DNA of 40,923 bases from Bacillota bacterium (GCA_023398815.1 JAEWRW010000032.1:1-40923); one strand, 5' to 3'. Counted from the stretch's first letter, positions 23,008 through 32,414 are shown. Program-made: numbers and translations. Notes: a model not told the origin generated them from the letters alone.

Positions 23008-24789
23008 CTATGCATACCATTGCGCCTGGGCACGGTACATGCGGGCGTAATGGCCGTTTTTCTCCATCAGCTCGCGGTGGGAGCCATCCTCCACAATGCG
23101 GCCATCGCGGAACACCAGGATTCGGTCCACCAGGGTGGCGATGCCCAGCCGGTGGGAGATGAGCAGCGTCGTGCGGTCGCCGGTCAGGGCGGAGAAGTTG
23201 CGGTAAAGCTGAGCCTCTGCCAACGGGTCCAGCGCGGCGGTCGGCTCGTCCAGCACCATGATGCGGGCCTGGCTGCGATAGGCCGCGCGGGCGATGGAGA
23301 TCTTCTGCCATTGCCCGCCGGACAAATCGTTGGCACAGTCGCCAAAGGAGCCAATCTGCGTATCCAGGCCCTGTTGCTGCCCGCTCACGATGTCCTCGGC
23401 CCGGATGAGTCGCAGGAGTTCTTCAATCTGCCCGTCGTTCGCCTGTCTCTTCCGGTCGGAAACAGTGATGTTTTCCCGCAGAGTAGCTTCGTACCGTGCG
23501 AAGTCCTGAAAGACGACCGAGACCGCCTCCCGCGCACCGCCAGGCTCTCGCCCAAGGTCGATGCCCCCCACCTCCACACGGCCATGCTGGGGGCAGAACA
23601 TGCCACACAGGAGGCTGATGAACGTGGACTTGCCACTGCCGTTCTCCCCCACGATGGCAACCTTCTCCCCGGCGCGGATGCGGACGTTGATGTCCCGCAG
23701 CACCGGCTCCCCACCCCCGGGGTAGGCAAACTCCACCCCAGCAAAGACGATGTCGCCCCCCTGCGCCGACGCGCCGGGCCGTCCGCCGGGGTCCCGTTCC
23801 AGCTCGTCCAGCGCAAAGAACTCCCGCAGATAGGGAAGGTCAGCCACCAGCACCATGGTCTGCACCAGGCAATCGGCCGTCATCGTCTGCAGGTCGGCAG
23901 ACAGGGCAAACACCAGTGTGAACACGCCCAACCCCAGCGCCGGGTTCTGGTAGATGCTCCAGGCGGCCGCCAGCAGGATAACCAGATAAACAACGGAGCG
24001 CAGCAGGTCTGCTGCCGTATTGGCGCGTACGTGCTTGGCCATCAGCCGGTTCTTCTTTCCCACGTAGTCGTCGGCAATGGCACGCCACCGGGCCTTGAGG
24101 TAGTCGAAGAGTGCGAAATGACGAATCTCCTGCAAGCCATCCATCGTCATGTGACCACCGATGAGTGCGAAGTAGTGAATGGCCAGAGCCCCCTCCTCCA
24201 TCCATTTCACCCGGCCGCGAAACGTCTCATCCTGCTGGTAGTAGGAGAGTAGGGCCGCGGGCACACTGGTGGCGACCAGAACCAGCACGATGACGGGACT
24301 GACCTGCCAAAGAGCCAGTGAGGCGGCCAGGAAGCCGACGAACCGCTGCAAAATGGTTAGGATACCGCCGATGGACTTCGCCATCTGATACCCCGCGTAT
24401 TGCTCAATGAAGGCGATGCGTTTGGGAAAGTCATCGTCGTTCTCCACATACTGGTAACGCACCCCACACTTGTGCCGCAGAATGGTGCGCTTGAGAAAAC
24501 GCCCAATGTTGATTTCGTCCATCCCCCCTACGTATCCCTGCAGGTTGGCAAACACCAGCTGCATCAGGTAAAGCGCCACCAACGCTACGAAAAGCGTCGC
24601 CGCCCGCCCGGTATCCCCGCCGCCCCCGGCCAGCGCTTGCAGCGCATCGGTCAGCGCCTGCAACTGCCGCGCCGTCCACACCGGCAGAAAGGCCGCCGCA
24701 AACCCCAGGATTCCAACGGCCATGGAGAACGGGCCCCGAATGGCCGTGCTGGTACAAAGGGCTTTCCACAACACCCGACCGTTACGCAT
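23008..24789 (-). CDS. ABC exporter half-transporter (second of a pair)
   Basis: A 593-residue fusion of a six-helix membrane domain (about 15-310) and an ATP-binding domain (about 345-590). The latter has Walker A GENGSGKST, signature LSGGQ, Walker B IMVLDEP and the switch His in LLISHRLG. It should form a heterodimer with the product of the gene immediately upstream and export a lipid, peptide or drug-like molecule; the cargo is not shown. Its ATG (24787-24789) lies inside the end of the upstream gene, with an 8-base overlap. The upstream part of the open frame is rejected because of that overlap. Confidence 0.9.
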   Translation of the reverse strand: MRNGRVLWKALCTSTAIRGPFSMAVGILGFAAAFLPVWTARQLQALTDALQALAGGGGDTGRAATLFVALVALYLMQLVFANLQGYVGGMDEINIGRFLKRTILRHKCGVRYQYVENDDDFPKRIAFIEQYAGYQMAKSIGGILTILQRFVGFLAASLALWQVSPVIVLVLVATSVPAALLSYYQQDETFRGRVKWMEEGALAIHYFALIGGHMTMDGLQEIRHFALFDYLKARWRAIADDYVGKKNRLMAKHVRANTAADLLRSVVYLVILLAAAWSIYQNPALGLGVFTLVFALSADLQTMTADCLVQTMVLVADLPYLREFFALDELERDPGGRPGASAQGGDIVFAGVEFAYPGGGEPVLRDINVRIRAGEKVAIVGENGSGKSTFISLLCGMFCPQHGRVEVGGIDLGREPGGAREAVSVVFQDFARYEATLRENITVSDRKRQANDGQIEELLRLIRAEDIVSGQQQGLDTQIGSFGDCANDLSGGQWQKISIARAAYRSQARIMVLDEPTAALDPLAEAQLYRNFSALTGDRTTLLISHRLGIATLVDRILVFRDGRIVEDGSHRELMEKNGHYARMYRAQAQWYA

Positions 24790-26599
24790 GGGCCTGCTCC
24801 CCCTCCGTGTCGTACCACTGCGCCTGCTCGTGAAAGAGGCGGGCATACAGCCCGCCCGCCGCCATCAGCTCCTCATGGCTCCCCTGTGACACCAGTTGCC
24901 CGCCGTCCAGCACGAGGATGCGGTCAGCCAGGCGGGCGAACCCCACCCGGTGGCTGATAAGAATGGCGGTGCGGCCCTCGATCTTCTCCCGGATGGCCTG
25001 GAACTGCACCATCTCAGCGATGGGGTCCAGGGCGGCGGCCGGCTCGTCAAAGATCAGGATATCACGGTCGCTCATGTGCGCGCGGGAGACCGCCACCCGC
25101 TGCTTTTCCCCACCGGAGAGCATGGCACCGTCCTTGACGACATCGCGCCCCAGCCAATGCTCCAAACCCTTGGGAAAGCGGCCCGGCAGCTTTTGTGCGC
25201 CGCCTTTCTCCATCGCCTGCAGGATGCGCGGGGTGTTTCCCAGGTTTTTCAGGTCCCCAAAGCCCACATTCTCCCGCAGGGTGCTGTGGAAGATGTAGAA
25301 GTCCTGAAAGAACATTCCCACTCGGGCCATAACCGCGCCGCGCGTGCGGTTGTCATAGGGCTTGCCGTGGAACAGCAGCCGCCCGCCGGTCGGCGCAAAG
25401 AGGCCGATGAGCAGTTTTACAAGCGTGGTCTTACCACTGCCATTGACGCCGACCAGGGCAATCGTCTCACCCTTGCGAATGTCAAAGGTCAGGTCGTGCA
25501 ACACCTCGCTCCGATCGTCGTAGGAGAAGCAAAGGCCCTCGGCATGAAATACCGTCCCCTCGTCCTCCGGCCGGAACCCTTCGGTCCAGTCCTCAACCGT
25601 CTGAGGAACCGAGCGCACGAACCGCCGCTGAATGCGCAGGAAGAACAGACCCCGATCGGCTTCTTGGAAGCCGGAAGACATCGCCTGCACCGTGTCACTG
25701 AGGCTCTGCCCCAGGGCATAGAGCATCAGGAACACATCGACCCCCATGGTTCCCCGGGCCACCCGCACAATGCTGTACCCCAGCATGGCCGCCAAAAAAA
25801 GATAATACCCCGCGCCACCCAGGAAGGCGACGAGCTGACGCGCCCGCACATACCGCCGGTCGATGCGCACCGCCCGCTCGTAGGCGGTATCCCAGTTGGC
25901 CACCATCTCGTCGGCCAGGCCGTAGACACGGATCTCCTTAGCCACACCCGGTGTCATGGCCGCCGTCTGGTAATAGTTGGAGAGCCTCGTCGCCTCGGTG
26001 TACGGGCGACCATCCCAACGCAGCCGGTCGGCGGTCAGCACATTGAGCAACAACATGGCTGCCACATACCCAGCAGACAGAACACAGAGCACCCAGGATG
26101 TCCCCGCTGCCACCACCAACAGCGACATCGCCCCGGCAAACTTGATGAGAAACAGGCATCCCGAGCTCATGAAATCCGTCAAAGCCCCGCATCGCCCCAG
26201 TGCCGAGTGATGCTGATCGCGAATGCCCCGGTCAAAGAGCGCTTTCAGCTCGATGCGGCTCACCGCATCCATCAGGTACTCTTGCATGCCAAAGTAGTAG
26301 GCGTCATACATGGTGAGGTAGAGGAAGCTGCCGTTGATGCGTCGGGAAACGCCCACCGCCGTCAACACCACCCCCAGTGCCAGCAGCGAGGGCAGCACAT
26401 CGGCAAACGTGCCCTGCCCCGTTGCCAGAAACGCCGATAGGATGGCCACACTCTGGCGGTTGAACTGAAGCGCCGCCGCCGGCAGCACCGCCAGCAACAC
26501 GCCGACCGCGCCCCACAGCAAGAACAAGCCGGCGTTGATGCGGAGGGCCAATCGTACCGCCCAGCCGATCGTCAACAGGGTTTCCCGGATTCGCTTCAT
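24782..26599 (-). CDS. ABC exporter half-transporter (first of a pair)
   Basis: A 605-residue membrane-plus-ATPase protein like its downstream partner: membrane domain about 10-320, then Walker A GVNGSGKTT, signature LSGGEKQR, Walker B ILIFDEP and switch His LISHRVG. A conserved acidic residue follows Walker B (DEP). AGGAGG lies before the ATG, which overlaps the stop codon of the response regulator (ATGA). The three genes are therefore one unit, and the regulator probably controls or responds to the exported molecule. No precursor peptide or modification enzyme is seen nearby. Confidence 0.9.
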   Translation of the reverse strand: MKRIRETLLTIGWAVRLALRINAGLFLLWGAVGVLLAVLPAAALQFNRQSVAILSAFLATGQGTFADVLPSLLALGVVLTAVGVSRRINGSFLYLTMYDAYYFGMQEYLMDAVSRIELKALFDRGIRDQHHSALGRCGALTDFMSSGCLFLIKFAGAMSLLVVAAGTSWVLCVLSAGYVAAMLLLNVLTADRLRWDGRPYTEATRLSNYYQTAAMTPGVAKEIRVYGLADEMVANWDTAYERAVRIDRRYVRARQLVAFLGGAGYYLFLAAMLGYSIVRVARGTMGVDVFLMLYALGQSLSDTVQAMSSGFQEADRGLFFLRIQRRFVRSVPQTVEDWTEGFRPEDEGTVFHAEGLCFSYDDRSEVLHDLTFDIRKGETIALVGVNGSGKTTLVKLLIGLFAPTGGRLLFHGKPYDNRTRGAVMARVGMFFQDFYIFHSTLRENVGFGDLKNLGNTPRILQAMEKGGAQKLPGRFPKGLEHWLGRDVVKDGAMLSGGEKQRVAVSRAHMSDRDILIFDEPAAALDPIAEMVQFQAIREKIEGRTAILISHRVGFARLADRILVLDGGQLVSQGSHEELMAAGGLYARLFHEQAQWYDTEGEQAHA

Positions 26600-27306
26600 C
26601 GTTCCTCCTGTCTGTCGTACAGCGTCCGAATTCGCTCCAGCACATCCGCCCGGCGCTGGCGGCTGACGGGGATGGTTCCCCCGCCCAACAGCACCAGTTC
26701 GTTGCCAGCCAGCCTGTCCATGTACAGCAGATTGACCAGATAGCCTGTGTGGCAGCGGACAAAGGTCGGTTCAAACAGCGTCTGGTGGTGTTCCTTCATC
26801 GTGTGGTGGCTGAGGATGGAATCGGTCTCGGTGTGGATGCGGGTGTTGCGCCCCTCCGTCTCCACCCAGCGGATGGAGCGGACGTAGATTTTGTAGACCC
26901 CGCTGGCGGTGGTCTCCAGAAAGAAACGGTTCTGCCCGTGGCGCTGGCGGGCGTCCTCCACCTCCTGCAGGAACCGGGCGTACCGCAAGGGCTTGATGAG
27001 GTAATTGTTGGCCCGCACATCGTAGGCCTCCAGCACATGGTTGAGCACCGTTGTGAGAAACACGATGCCCACGCTGGCGTCCACCGTGCGAATGCGGCGG
27101 GCAATCTCAATGCCGTTCATGTGGGTGAAGGGAATCTCCAGGAAAATCAGGTCCATTTCCAGGGGATAGTGGCGCAGCAGCTTCTCGCCGGAATCGTAGC
27201 TGAGCACCTGGACGTTGAGGCCCGTCTCCTCCCGGTAACGGCAAATGAACGAGGAGAGCATGGCACGCACGGCCGTGTCGCCGTCGCAAATACCAATGAC
27301 AAGCAT
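26596..27306 (-). CDS. LytTR-type response regulator with altered phosphoacceptor
   Basis: A 236-residue protein: receiver domain (about 1-120) followed by a LytTR DNA-binding domain (about 130-236), as in AgrA or VirR. In the receiver the phosphoacceptor position reads LIFLEIPFTHMNG, so the usual Asp is Glu57, which could mimic the phosphorylated state or make control independent of a kinase. The acidic pair near the N-terminus (CDGD) and the Lys in YLIKPL are kept. No histidine kinase gene lies in the window. GGGAGGGG lies 7 bases before the ATG. It overlaps the first ABC gene by four bases. Confidence 0.88.
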   Translation of the reverse strand: MLVIGICDGDTAVRAMLSSFICRYREETGLNVQVLSYDSGEKLLRHYPLEMDLIFLEIPFTHMNGIEIARRIRTVDASVGIVFLTTVLNHVLEAYDVRANNYLIKPLRYARFLQEVEDARQRHGQNRFFLETTASGVYKIYVRSIRWVETEGRNTRIHTETDSILSHHTMKEHHQTLFEPTFVRCHTGYLVNLLYMDRLAGNELVLLGGGTIPVSRQRRADVLERIRTLYDRQEER

Positions 27307-27453
27307 ACCCGCACCCCTCCCCTTGGCATTATAGCAAAAAAGAGAAGCCCGCCAAGCCGGCGCGCGCAATTGGCGGCAGAAACTGCGCAACTGGACAGCG
27401 GAGCGCACCCCAAACGGCGACGCCTTCCACCCCCTCGGCCCACGCAATGCAAA

Positions 27454-27481
27454 GGCGGGGAGCGCCTTTGCGCTCCCCGCC
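27454..27481 (-). terminator. Terminator of the amino-sugar operon
   Basis: A perfect 12-bp GC-rich stem (27454-27465 with 27470-27481) and 4-base loop, followed on the minus strand by TTTGCATTG. It lies about 85 bases after nagB. Confidence 0.6.
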
Positions 27482-27567
27482 GTGAACCATCTCAAAATCG
27501 TTGAGGCCATTGACGGCCCAAGTATGCCACCGCGCGGCACGTCTGCCTGCCGCCCCGTCCGCACCGC

Positions 27568-28326
27568 TTACAGCAGGCTGGCGCTGTCCCGGTCGAGGTA
27601 CAGCCGCGCCGCCGGGTGCTGCCGCAGCACGCTGGCCGGGCAGGCGGTGGAGACCGGCCCCCGCAGCGTGTCGCGCACGGCACGCGCCTTGGTGGGGGCG
27701 GGCACCATAGCATAGAGCTCGGCACCGGCCAGCAGAGCCGGCACCGTCAGTGTCAGCGCCTGCCGCGGCACGTCACCCAGGGTGGCGAAGCACCCATCGT
27801 GCACCTGCTGGAGGCGGCAAGTTTCGTCGAGCGTCACGACCTTCACGAGCAGCGGGTCGTCAAAGTCCGCCACCGGCGGGTCGTTGAAGGCGATGTGGCC
27901 GTTCTCCCCAATGCCAAGGCACACCACATCCACGGGGTGCGCGCGCAGCAGTGCTTCGTAGCGGCGGCACTCCCCTTCGGGCTCGGCGTTGCCATCCAGC
28001 AGGTGCACCGACCCGAACGGCAGGTGGTCAAAGAGCCGATCCTTGAGGAACCGGGCAAAGCCCTGGGGTGCGTCGGCGGCGATGCCCACGTACTCATCCA
28101 TGTGGAAGGCGTTGACCCGCCGCCAGTCCACCCCCTGGGCCCCACGCAGGGCGGCCAGCGTCTCGTTCTGGGAAGGGGCAGCGGCGAAGATGACGTTGCA
28201 CTCAGCCTTGCGCGCCAGCACCCGGGCGATGGCATCGGCGATGTGCCGCGCGGCGGTCACGCCCAGCTCGGCCCGGGTGTCAAACACGGTGACCGTCAGC
28301 CGGTCAGCCAGAAATTCCTTGCTCAT
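27568..28326 (-). CDS. nagB: Glucosamine-6-phosphate deaminase
   Basis: A 252-residue NagB-family protein that would convert glucosamine-6-phosphate to fructose-6-phosphate and ammonia. Seen: the N-terminal NVIFAAAPSQNETLAAL phosphate-loop region, FHMDEYVG with the catalytic Asp, GIGENGHIAFNDPP with the ring-opening His, and a late TKARAVRDTL segment. The start MSKEFLADR at 28324-28326 has GAGGAGG upstream. It is the last gene of the operon, 10 bases after nagA. The sequence of the loop (APSQNETL rather than ATGSTP-like) suggests a diverged subgroup, so the exact amino sugar phosphate may differ. Confidence 0.88.
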   Translation of the reverse strand: MSKEFLADRLTVTVFDTRAELGVTAARHIADAIARVLARKAECNVIFAAAPSQNETLAALRGAQGVDWRRVNAFHMDEYVGIAADAPQGFARFLKDRLFDHLPFGSVHLLDGNAEPEGECRRYEALLRAHPVDVVCLGIGENGHIAFNDPPVADFDDPLLVKVVTLDETCRLQQVHDGCFATLGDVPRQALTLTVPALLAGAELYAMVPAPTKARAVRDTLRGPVSTACPASVLRQHPAARLYLDRDSASLL

Positions 28327-28336
28327 ACAATCCTCC

Positions 28337-29530
28337 TCACGATTCAAAGGCCGGGTCGCGCCAGCGAACCTGCCCGTCGGTCAACACACAGACGACGCGC
28401 ACGCCCTCCTCAAAGAGCACGGCGTCCGCCCGGCGGCCGGGAACCAACCGCCCCAGCTCGTGCCCCAGCCCCACAATGCGGGCGGGGGTCTCGGTGGCCA
28501 TCTTCACGGCGTCAGGCAGGGTGGCCCCGGCCAGCTCCACCATGTTGCGCACCAGCCGGTCGGCCGTGCAGATGCTGCCGGCGAAGGACTGCCGGTCGGG
28601 CATCAGGGCCACGCCACCCTCCAGCACCACGGTTTGGCCGCTGGTGAGGCTCCCCAGGATGCTGGTGCCCCCGGTCTGCCCGGCGGCCCGCATGGCGTCG
28701 GTCACCACCGCCAGCCGGTCGGGGCCAAGGAAGCGATAGGCCATCTGCAGCAGCGGGGCGGGCAGGTGGCAGCCGTCGGCGATGACCTCGCTCGTCAGTG
28801 CCGGCAGCAGGTAGGCGCTCTCCACCACGCCGGGGAAGCGGAACCCCTTCCGCCGCACGATGGTGGACGTGCAGGAGTAGAGGTGGGTGACGTGCCGGTA
28901 GCCGTGGAGCAGGGCCTCGCACACCTCGTCATAGGTGGCGTCGCTGTGGCCGATGCAGGGCACGATGCCGCGCCGCGTCAGTTCATCGCCCAACGCCGCC
29001 GCACCGGGCAGTTCCGGCGCTATCGTCCAGCGACGGATGGCCGGGCAGGCATCGAGTAGGGCGAGGTACTCCGCCGGGTCGGGGTGCCGCAGATAGGCCG
29101 GATCCTGCGCCCCGGCCTGCGTTGGGGCAAGATAGGGCCCCTCAATGTGCAGGCCCAGGAGCTTGGCCCCATCGGCAAACCGCCCCCGGCAGCGCTCGTA
29201 CATCGCAGAGGTGTGGCGCAGTTCCTCCACCGAGGATGCCAGCGTGGTGGGCAGCAGCGCCGTGGTGCCGTGGGTGAGGTGCAGGCGAGCCGCACCCTGC
29301 CAGGCTTCCTCGGTGGCATCCATGAAGTCGTGCCCCCCACCCCCGTGCACGTGGATATCGAAGAACCCGTGGGAGAGGTAGCGCCCTCCGGCGTCGATGT
29401 CCACATCGGCCCGGGGCAGGGCGGGGTTGGGCCGGTCGATGGACACCACAATGCCATCCTCGGCCACGAGGTCACAGGGCATGATCTGCCCATCCTGCAC
29501 CAGGCGGGCGTTTCGCAGGTTCGTTCTCAT
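28337..29530 (-). CDS. nagA: N-acetylglucosamine-6-phosphate deacetylase
   Basis: A 397-residue amidohydrolase of the NagA type. Metal and substrate residues are visible: HVHG (residues near 60), HIEGPYLAPTQAGAQDP with the metal Glu, GHSDAT, HLYSCTS in place of the usual HLFNAM, and VTDAM with the catalytic Asp. It removes acetate from N-acetylglucosamine-6-phosphate or a close relative, giving the substrate for nagB downstream. Its ATG overlaps the stop of the preceding isomerase gene (ATGA). The HLYSCTS change hints at altered sugar recognition. Confidence 0.9.
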   Translation of the reverse strand: MRTNLRNARLVQDGQIMPCDLVAEDGIVVSIDRPNPALPRADVDIDAGGRYLSHGFFDIHVHGGGGHDFMDATEEAWQGAARLHLTHGTTALLPTTLASSVEELRHTSAMYERCRGRFADGAKLLGLHIEGPYLAPTQAGAQDPAYLRHPDPAEYLALLDACPAIRRWTIAPELPGAAALGDELTRRGIVPCIGHSDATYDEVCEALLHGYRHVTHLYSCTSTIVRRKGFRFPGVVESAYLLPALTSEVIADGCHLPAPLLQMAYRFLGPDRLAVVTDAMRAAGQTGGTSILGSLTSGQTVVLEGGVALMPDRQSFAGSICTADRLVRNMVELAGATLPDAVKMATETPARIVGLGHELGRLVPGRRADAVLFEEGVRVVCVLTDGQVRWRDPAFES

Positions 29531-30396
29531 GGGGTTGCTCCTTTCACCGCATCCAGCAGCGCCCGCAGCGCTTCGCCGCATTCGGCCACCGCCCCCCACC
29601 CCCCGGCGGAGAACGCCCCGCCCTGAGGCACACGCATCTGTTCCTCGGTGAGATGGTTGCCCTTGCGGTAGTGGGGCTCCAGAGAAAGCCACCCGTCGTA
29701 GCCGTCGGCCACCAGCCGCGCCAGCAACGCGGGGTAGTGCACCAGGCCGTCGCCCACCCGCACACACTCGGGCTTGCCACCGGGGCGCGCCGCGTCCTTC
29801 ACGTGCACATGCAGCAGCCGCCCGGCGATGGCCTCGTACCCTTCAGGGTAGGGCCGCTCACCCAGCGGGTCGAATACGTCGTTGCCGGGGTCGTAGAGCG
29901 CCCCGACATGAGGGTCGTCAAGGAGAGCCAGCAGCGCCGCCAGGGCGGCGTGGTTGCTGGTGTTGACGCCGGGGTCGCACTCCAGCGCCAGCAGCTTGCC
30001 ACGCTCGCGCAGCAGCTGCAGCGGCCGGTGGAAAAGCGGTGCCAGCGCCTCAATGGGCTCAGGGCCAGTGGGCGGGGCGAAGAGCGCAAACCCCCGGATG
30101 ACCCGGCAGCCCAAAATGTCTGCCGCGTCGCAGAGCCGCTGGAGCTTGGCAAACTCCCGTTCCTCCATGCCCTCGCCCCGCTCACACTTGAGGAAGCTGC
30201 TAGAAAGAGCGCACACGGCAAGGCCGTTGTCGTCCAGCATTGCCCGCCACTGCCGCAGTGTGGCATGGTCGGTTTGGTCGATGGTCTGCTCGTCAGCACT
30301 GCGCAGCTCCACGCCGTCAAAGCCATTGGCCTGCGCGAAGACGATGGCCTCAGGCACACTCTGCGTCGCCTCGTCGGTGATGAATGCCAGCTTCAT
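29527..30396 (-). CDS. Sugar phosphate isomerase/epimerase family protein
   Basis: A 289-residue AP-endonuclease-2-like TIM barrel. It starts MKLAFITDEATQSVPEAIVFAQANGFDGVELR and contains LALECDPGVNTS with a metal Glu, GALYDPGND with a metal Asp, LLHVHVKDA with His, and a final LSLEPHYRKGN with Glu/His. These are the usual divalent metal ligands. The family isomerises or epimerises sugars, and some members act on 3-keto intermediates. It lies between a Gfo/Idh oxidoreductase and nagA, so it likely works on an oxidised or rearranged amino sugar. GGAGGA lies before the ATG. Confidence 0.85.
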   Translation of the reverse strand: MKLAFITDEATQSVPEAIVFAQANGFDGVELRSADEQTIDQTDHATLRQWRAMLDDNGLAVCALSSSFLKCERGEGMEEREFAKLQRLCDAADILGCRVIRGFALFAPPTGPEPIEALAPLFHRPLQLLRERGKLLALECDPGVNTSNHAALAALLALLDDPHVGALYDPGNDVFDPLGERPYPEGYEAIAGRLLHVHVKDAARPGGKPECVRVGDGLVHYPALLARLVADGYDGWLSLEPHYRKGNHLTEEQMRVPQGGAFSAGGWGAVAECGEALRALLDAVKGATP

Positions 30397-30407
30397 GCCG
30401 TTCCTCC

Positions 30408-31433
30408 TCACGCAAACCGCACCGGCTGCCCCGTGCGGGTGGATTCATAGATGGCGGTGATGACCTGCACGGCCATGTCCGCCTCCCGCGGGGGGATGAC
30501 GGGCTCACGGTCGTCACGCACGGCCTGGGCAATGTCATCGAGCAGGCGCACATGGCCGGTGATGCCAATGTCAAAGGGATTCTTGGCCCCGCCGACAGAC
30601 TCATTGACATCCGGCCGGGGCGGCGCATCCTCGGGGTTCAGGAAATCCCAGGTCAGGATGCCATCGTCACTGAAGACGATGCTGCCCAGCTCCCCATGCA
30701 GGGAGAAGGTGGTGGAATACCCGGGGTAGGTCGTGGTGGCCCCGGCGATGGTGCACAGGGCACCGCTCTTCATCGTCAGCACGGCGGCGGCGGTGTCCTC
30801 CACGGCGATGGCGCGGCTGAGCGTCTCCGCCCGGCCCCACAGCGACTCCACCGGCTCCCCCAGTATCCACAGGATGAGGTCCACCCCGTGGACGCCCTGG
30901 TTCATCAGCGCCCCGCCGCCGTCGAGCTCCCAGGTGCCGCGCCAGCCTGCGCTGTTGTAGTAGGCTTGGTCACGGTAGTAGCGCAGGTCGGCCTGTGCCA
31001 AGCACATTTTGCCCAGCTTCCCCTCCGCAATGGCACGGCGGGCGGCGATGGCCGCGGGCATGAAGCGCCGCTGGAAGATGCACTGCATGCGCACGCCGGC
31101 GGTCTCCACGGCCTTCTGCACGGCACGGATGCGGTCAACGGTGATCTCCATAGGTTTCTCACACACGATGTGCTTGCCCGCTTGGGCCATGGCGATGCAC
31201 ACCTCGCCATGGGTGCCGCTGGGCACGCAGACGCACACGATGTCCACCGCCGGGTCCCGCGCCACGTCTTGGTAATCGTAGTACACCTTCTTGGCGCCGT
31301 GCTTCTCGGCAAAGGCGTCAGCCTTGTCGGGGATGATGTCGCACACCGCGTACAACGTGTGCTCCGGCAGCTGCTTGATGGCCGAAGCGTGGGTGAAGGC
31401 GATGACGCCGCAGCCAACGATGGCAAAATTCAT
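30408..31433 (-). CDS. Gfo/Idh/MocA family oxidoreductase (second of a pair)
   Basis: A 341-residue protein with an N-terminal Rossmann domain (MNFAIVGCGVIAFTHA, with GxGxxA-type loop), the CEKPM motif with the catalytic-site Lys near 95, and a C-terminal alpha/beta domain with GGGALMNQGVHGVDL including the usual His/Asp. It would oxidise or reduce a sugar or inositol using tightly bound NAD(P). GGGAGG lies 9 bases before the ATG at 31431-31433; an upstream start is rejected. It is 11 bases from the isomerase gene. It differs considerably from its upstream neighbour, so the two are probably not simple duplicates. Confidence 0.88.
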   Translation of the reverse strand: MNFAIVGCGVIAFTHASAIKQLPEHTLYAVCDIIPDKADAFAEKHGAKKVYYDYQDVARDPAVDIVCVCVPSGTHGEVCIAMAQAGKHIVCEKPMEITVDRIRAVQKAVETAGVRMQCIFQRRFMPAAIAARRAIAEGKLGKMCLAQADLRYYRDQAYYNSAGWRGTWELDGGGALMNQGVHGVDLILWILGEPVESLWGRAETLSRAIAVEDTAAAVLTMKSGALCTIAGATTTYPGYSTTFSLHGELGSIVFSDDGILTWDFLNPEDAPPRPDVNESVGGAKNPFDIGITGHVRLLDDIAQAVRDDREPVIPPREADMAVQVITAIYESTRTGQPVRFA

Positions 31434-31472
31434 GGGGCAGACCTCCCTTTTCACAAAATACAGAAAGTGATG

Positions 31473-32414
31473 TCATCCATACAGTTTCGCGGCGGCCGCG
31501 CCGTATCCTTCCCAGAAACGGCGGCCGTCGTAACAGGGGCCCTCCTCCGCAAGGTCGCAAAGGCGCACGGGTTCGCCCCCCCGGGCGCGGGAGGCCGTCG
31601 CCGCCAGCAGGATGCGCACCGACTCCAAAATGGCTTCGGGCGGGGCCAGCCGGTTGGGCTTGCCCTCCAGCGCGTCGCACACCTCGGCAAGCAGCGCCTC
31701 ATACAGGCGGTTGGCGTCCAGCTCAAAGTGATAGGTTCGCTTGGTCGTGAGGATCGTGAGCACGAAGGGCTGCCACGTGCCGGTGAAGGTGGTGAACGTG
31801 GCACAGGGGCCGCCGGCAAACTCCACGTGGTAGTGGTCACTCACCTTGCCGCCTGCCTGCCCACGGCCTGCCCAACGCACCCGCTCAGCCCCGGTGCCCA
31901 GCACCCCGCCGATGGCTTCCACGATGTGGATGCCGTAGTTGAATTCATCCACCCCCGCGGTGCCGTTGACCTGTACGATCTCACCCCGTTCCTCCGCCGG
32001 GATGGCCAGGATGTTCTGGGTCTCGTAGGCGTACCGGGCGCTGGAGGAGCCAAGGATCACCGCGCCGCCGCGCACCAGTTCCTCCACCCGGCGGCAGTCG
32101 GCCTGGTTGCCCACCAGGGGCTTGTCCACAAACACGGGCTTGCCCGCCCGCACAAAGGGCAGCATGCAGCGCAGGTGGTCGTCCCAGTCACAGCCGTGCA
32201 CAAAGCCCACGTCGCTCATCTCCGCCAACTCCTCCAGCGTGGTGCAGCGCCGCTCCAGCCCAAAGCGGCGAACAAAGCCCTCCACCTCCTCGTCGGGGCG
32301 GAAGGAGTCGTTGTAGACGCCCACGTAGCGGGCGCGACCGGTGCCCTCCAGCACCTGGCCAAAGGCCAACGGGTGGGAGGTGTCAATGTTCACCGCGCCA
32401 ATGCGGATGGTCAT
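31473..32414 (-). CDS. Gfo/Idh/MocA family oxidoreductase, divergent
   Basis: A 313-residue protein with a modified Rossmann start (MTIRIGAVNIDTSHPLAFG rather than GxGxxG), the VDKPL motif with the active-site Lys, and the central GVDEFNYGIHIVEA region where the usual catalytic His/Asp site lies. The shift from a glycine-rich loop to NIDTSHP is seen in a subgroup of Gfo/Idh proteins and may alter cofactor use. It is the first gene of the five-gene amino-sugar operon, divergent from an AraC regulator. AAAGGGGGA lies about 8 bases before the ATG. Confidence 0.82.
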   Translation of the reverse strand: MTIRIGAVNIDTSHPLAFGQVLEGTGRARYVGVYNDSFRPDEEVEGFVRRFGLERRCTTLEELAEMSDVGFVHGCDWDDHLRCMLPFVRAGKPVFVDKPLVGNQADCRRVEELVRGGAVILGSSSARYAYETQNILAIPAEERGEIVQVNGTAGVDEFNYGIHIVEAIGGVLGTGAERVRWAGRGQAGGKVSDHYHVEFAGGPCATFTTFTGTWQPFVLTILTTKRTYHFELDANRLYEALLAEVCDALEGKPNRLAPPEAILESVRILLAATASRARGGEPVRLCDLAEEGPCYDGRRFWEGYGAAAAKLYG

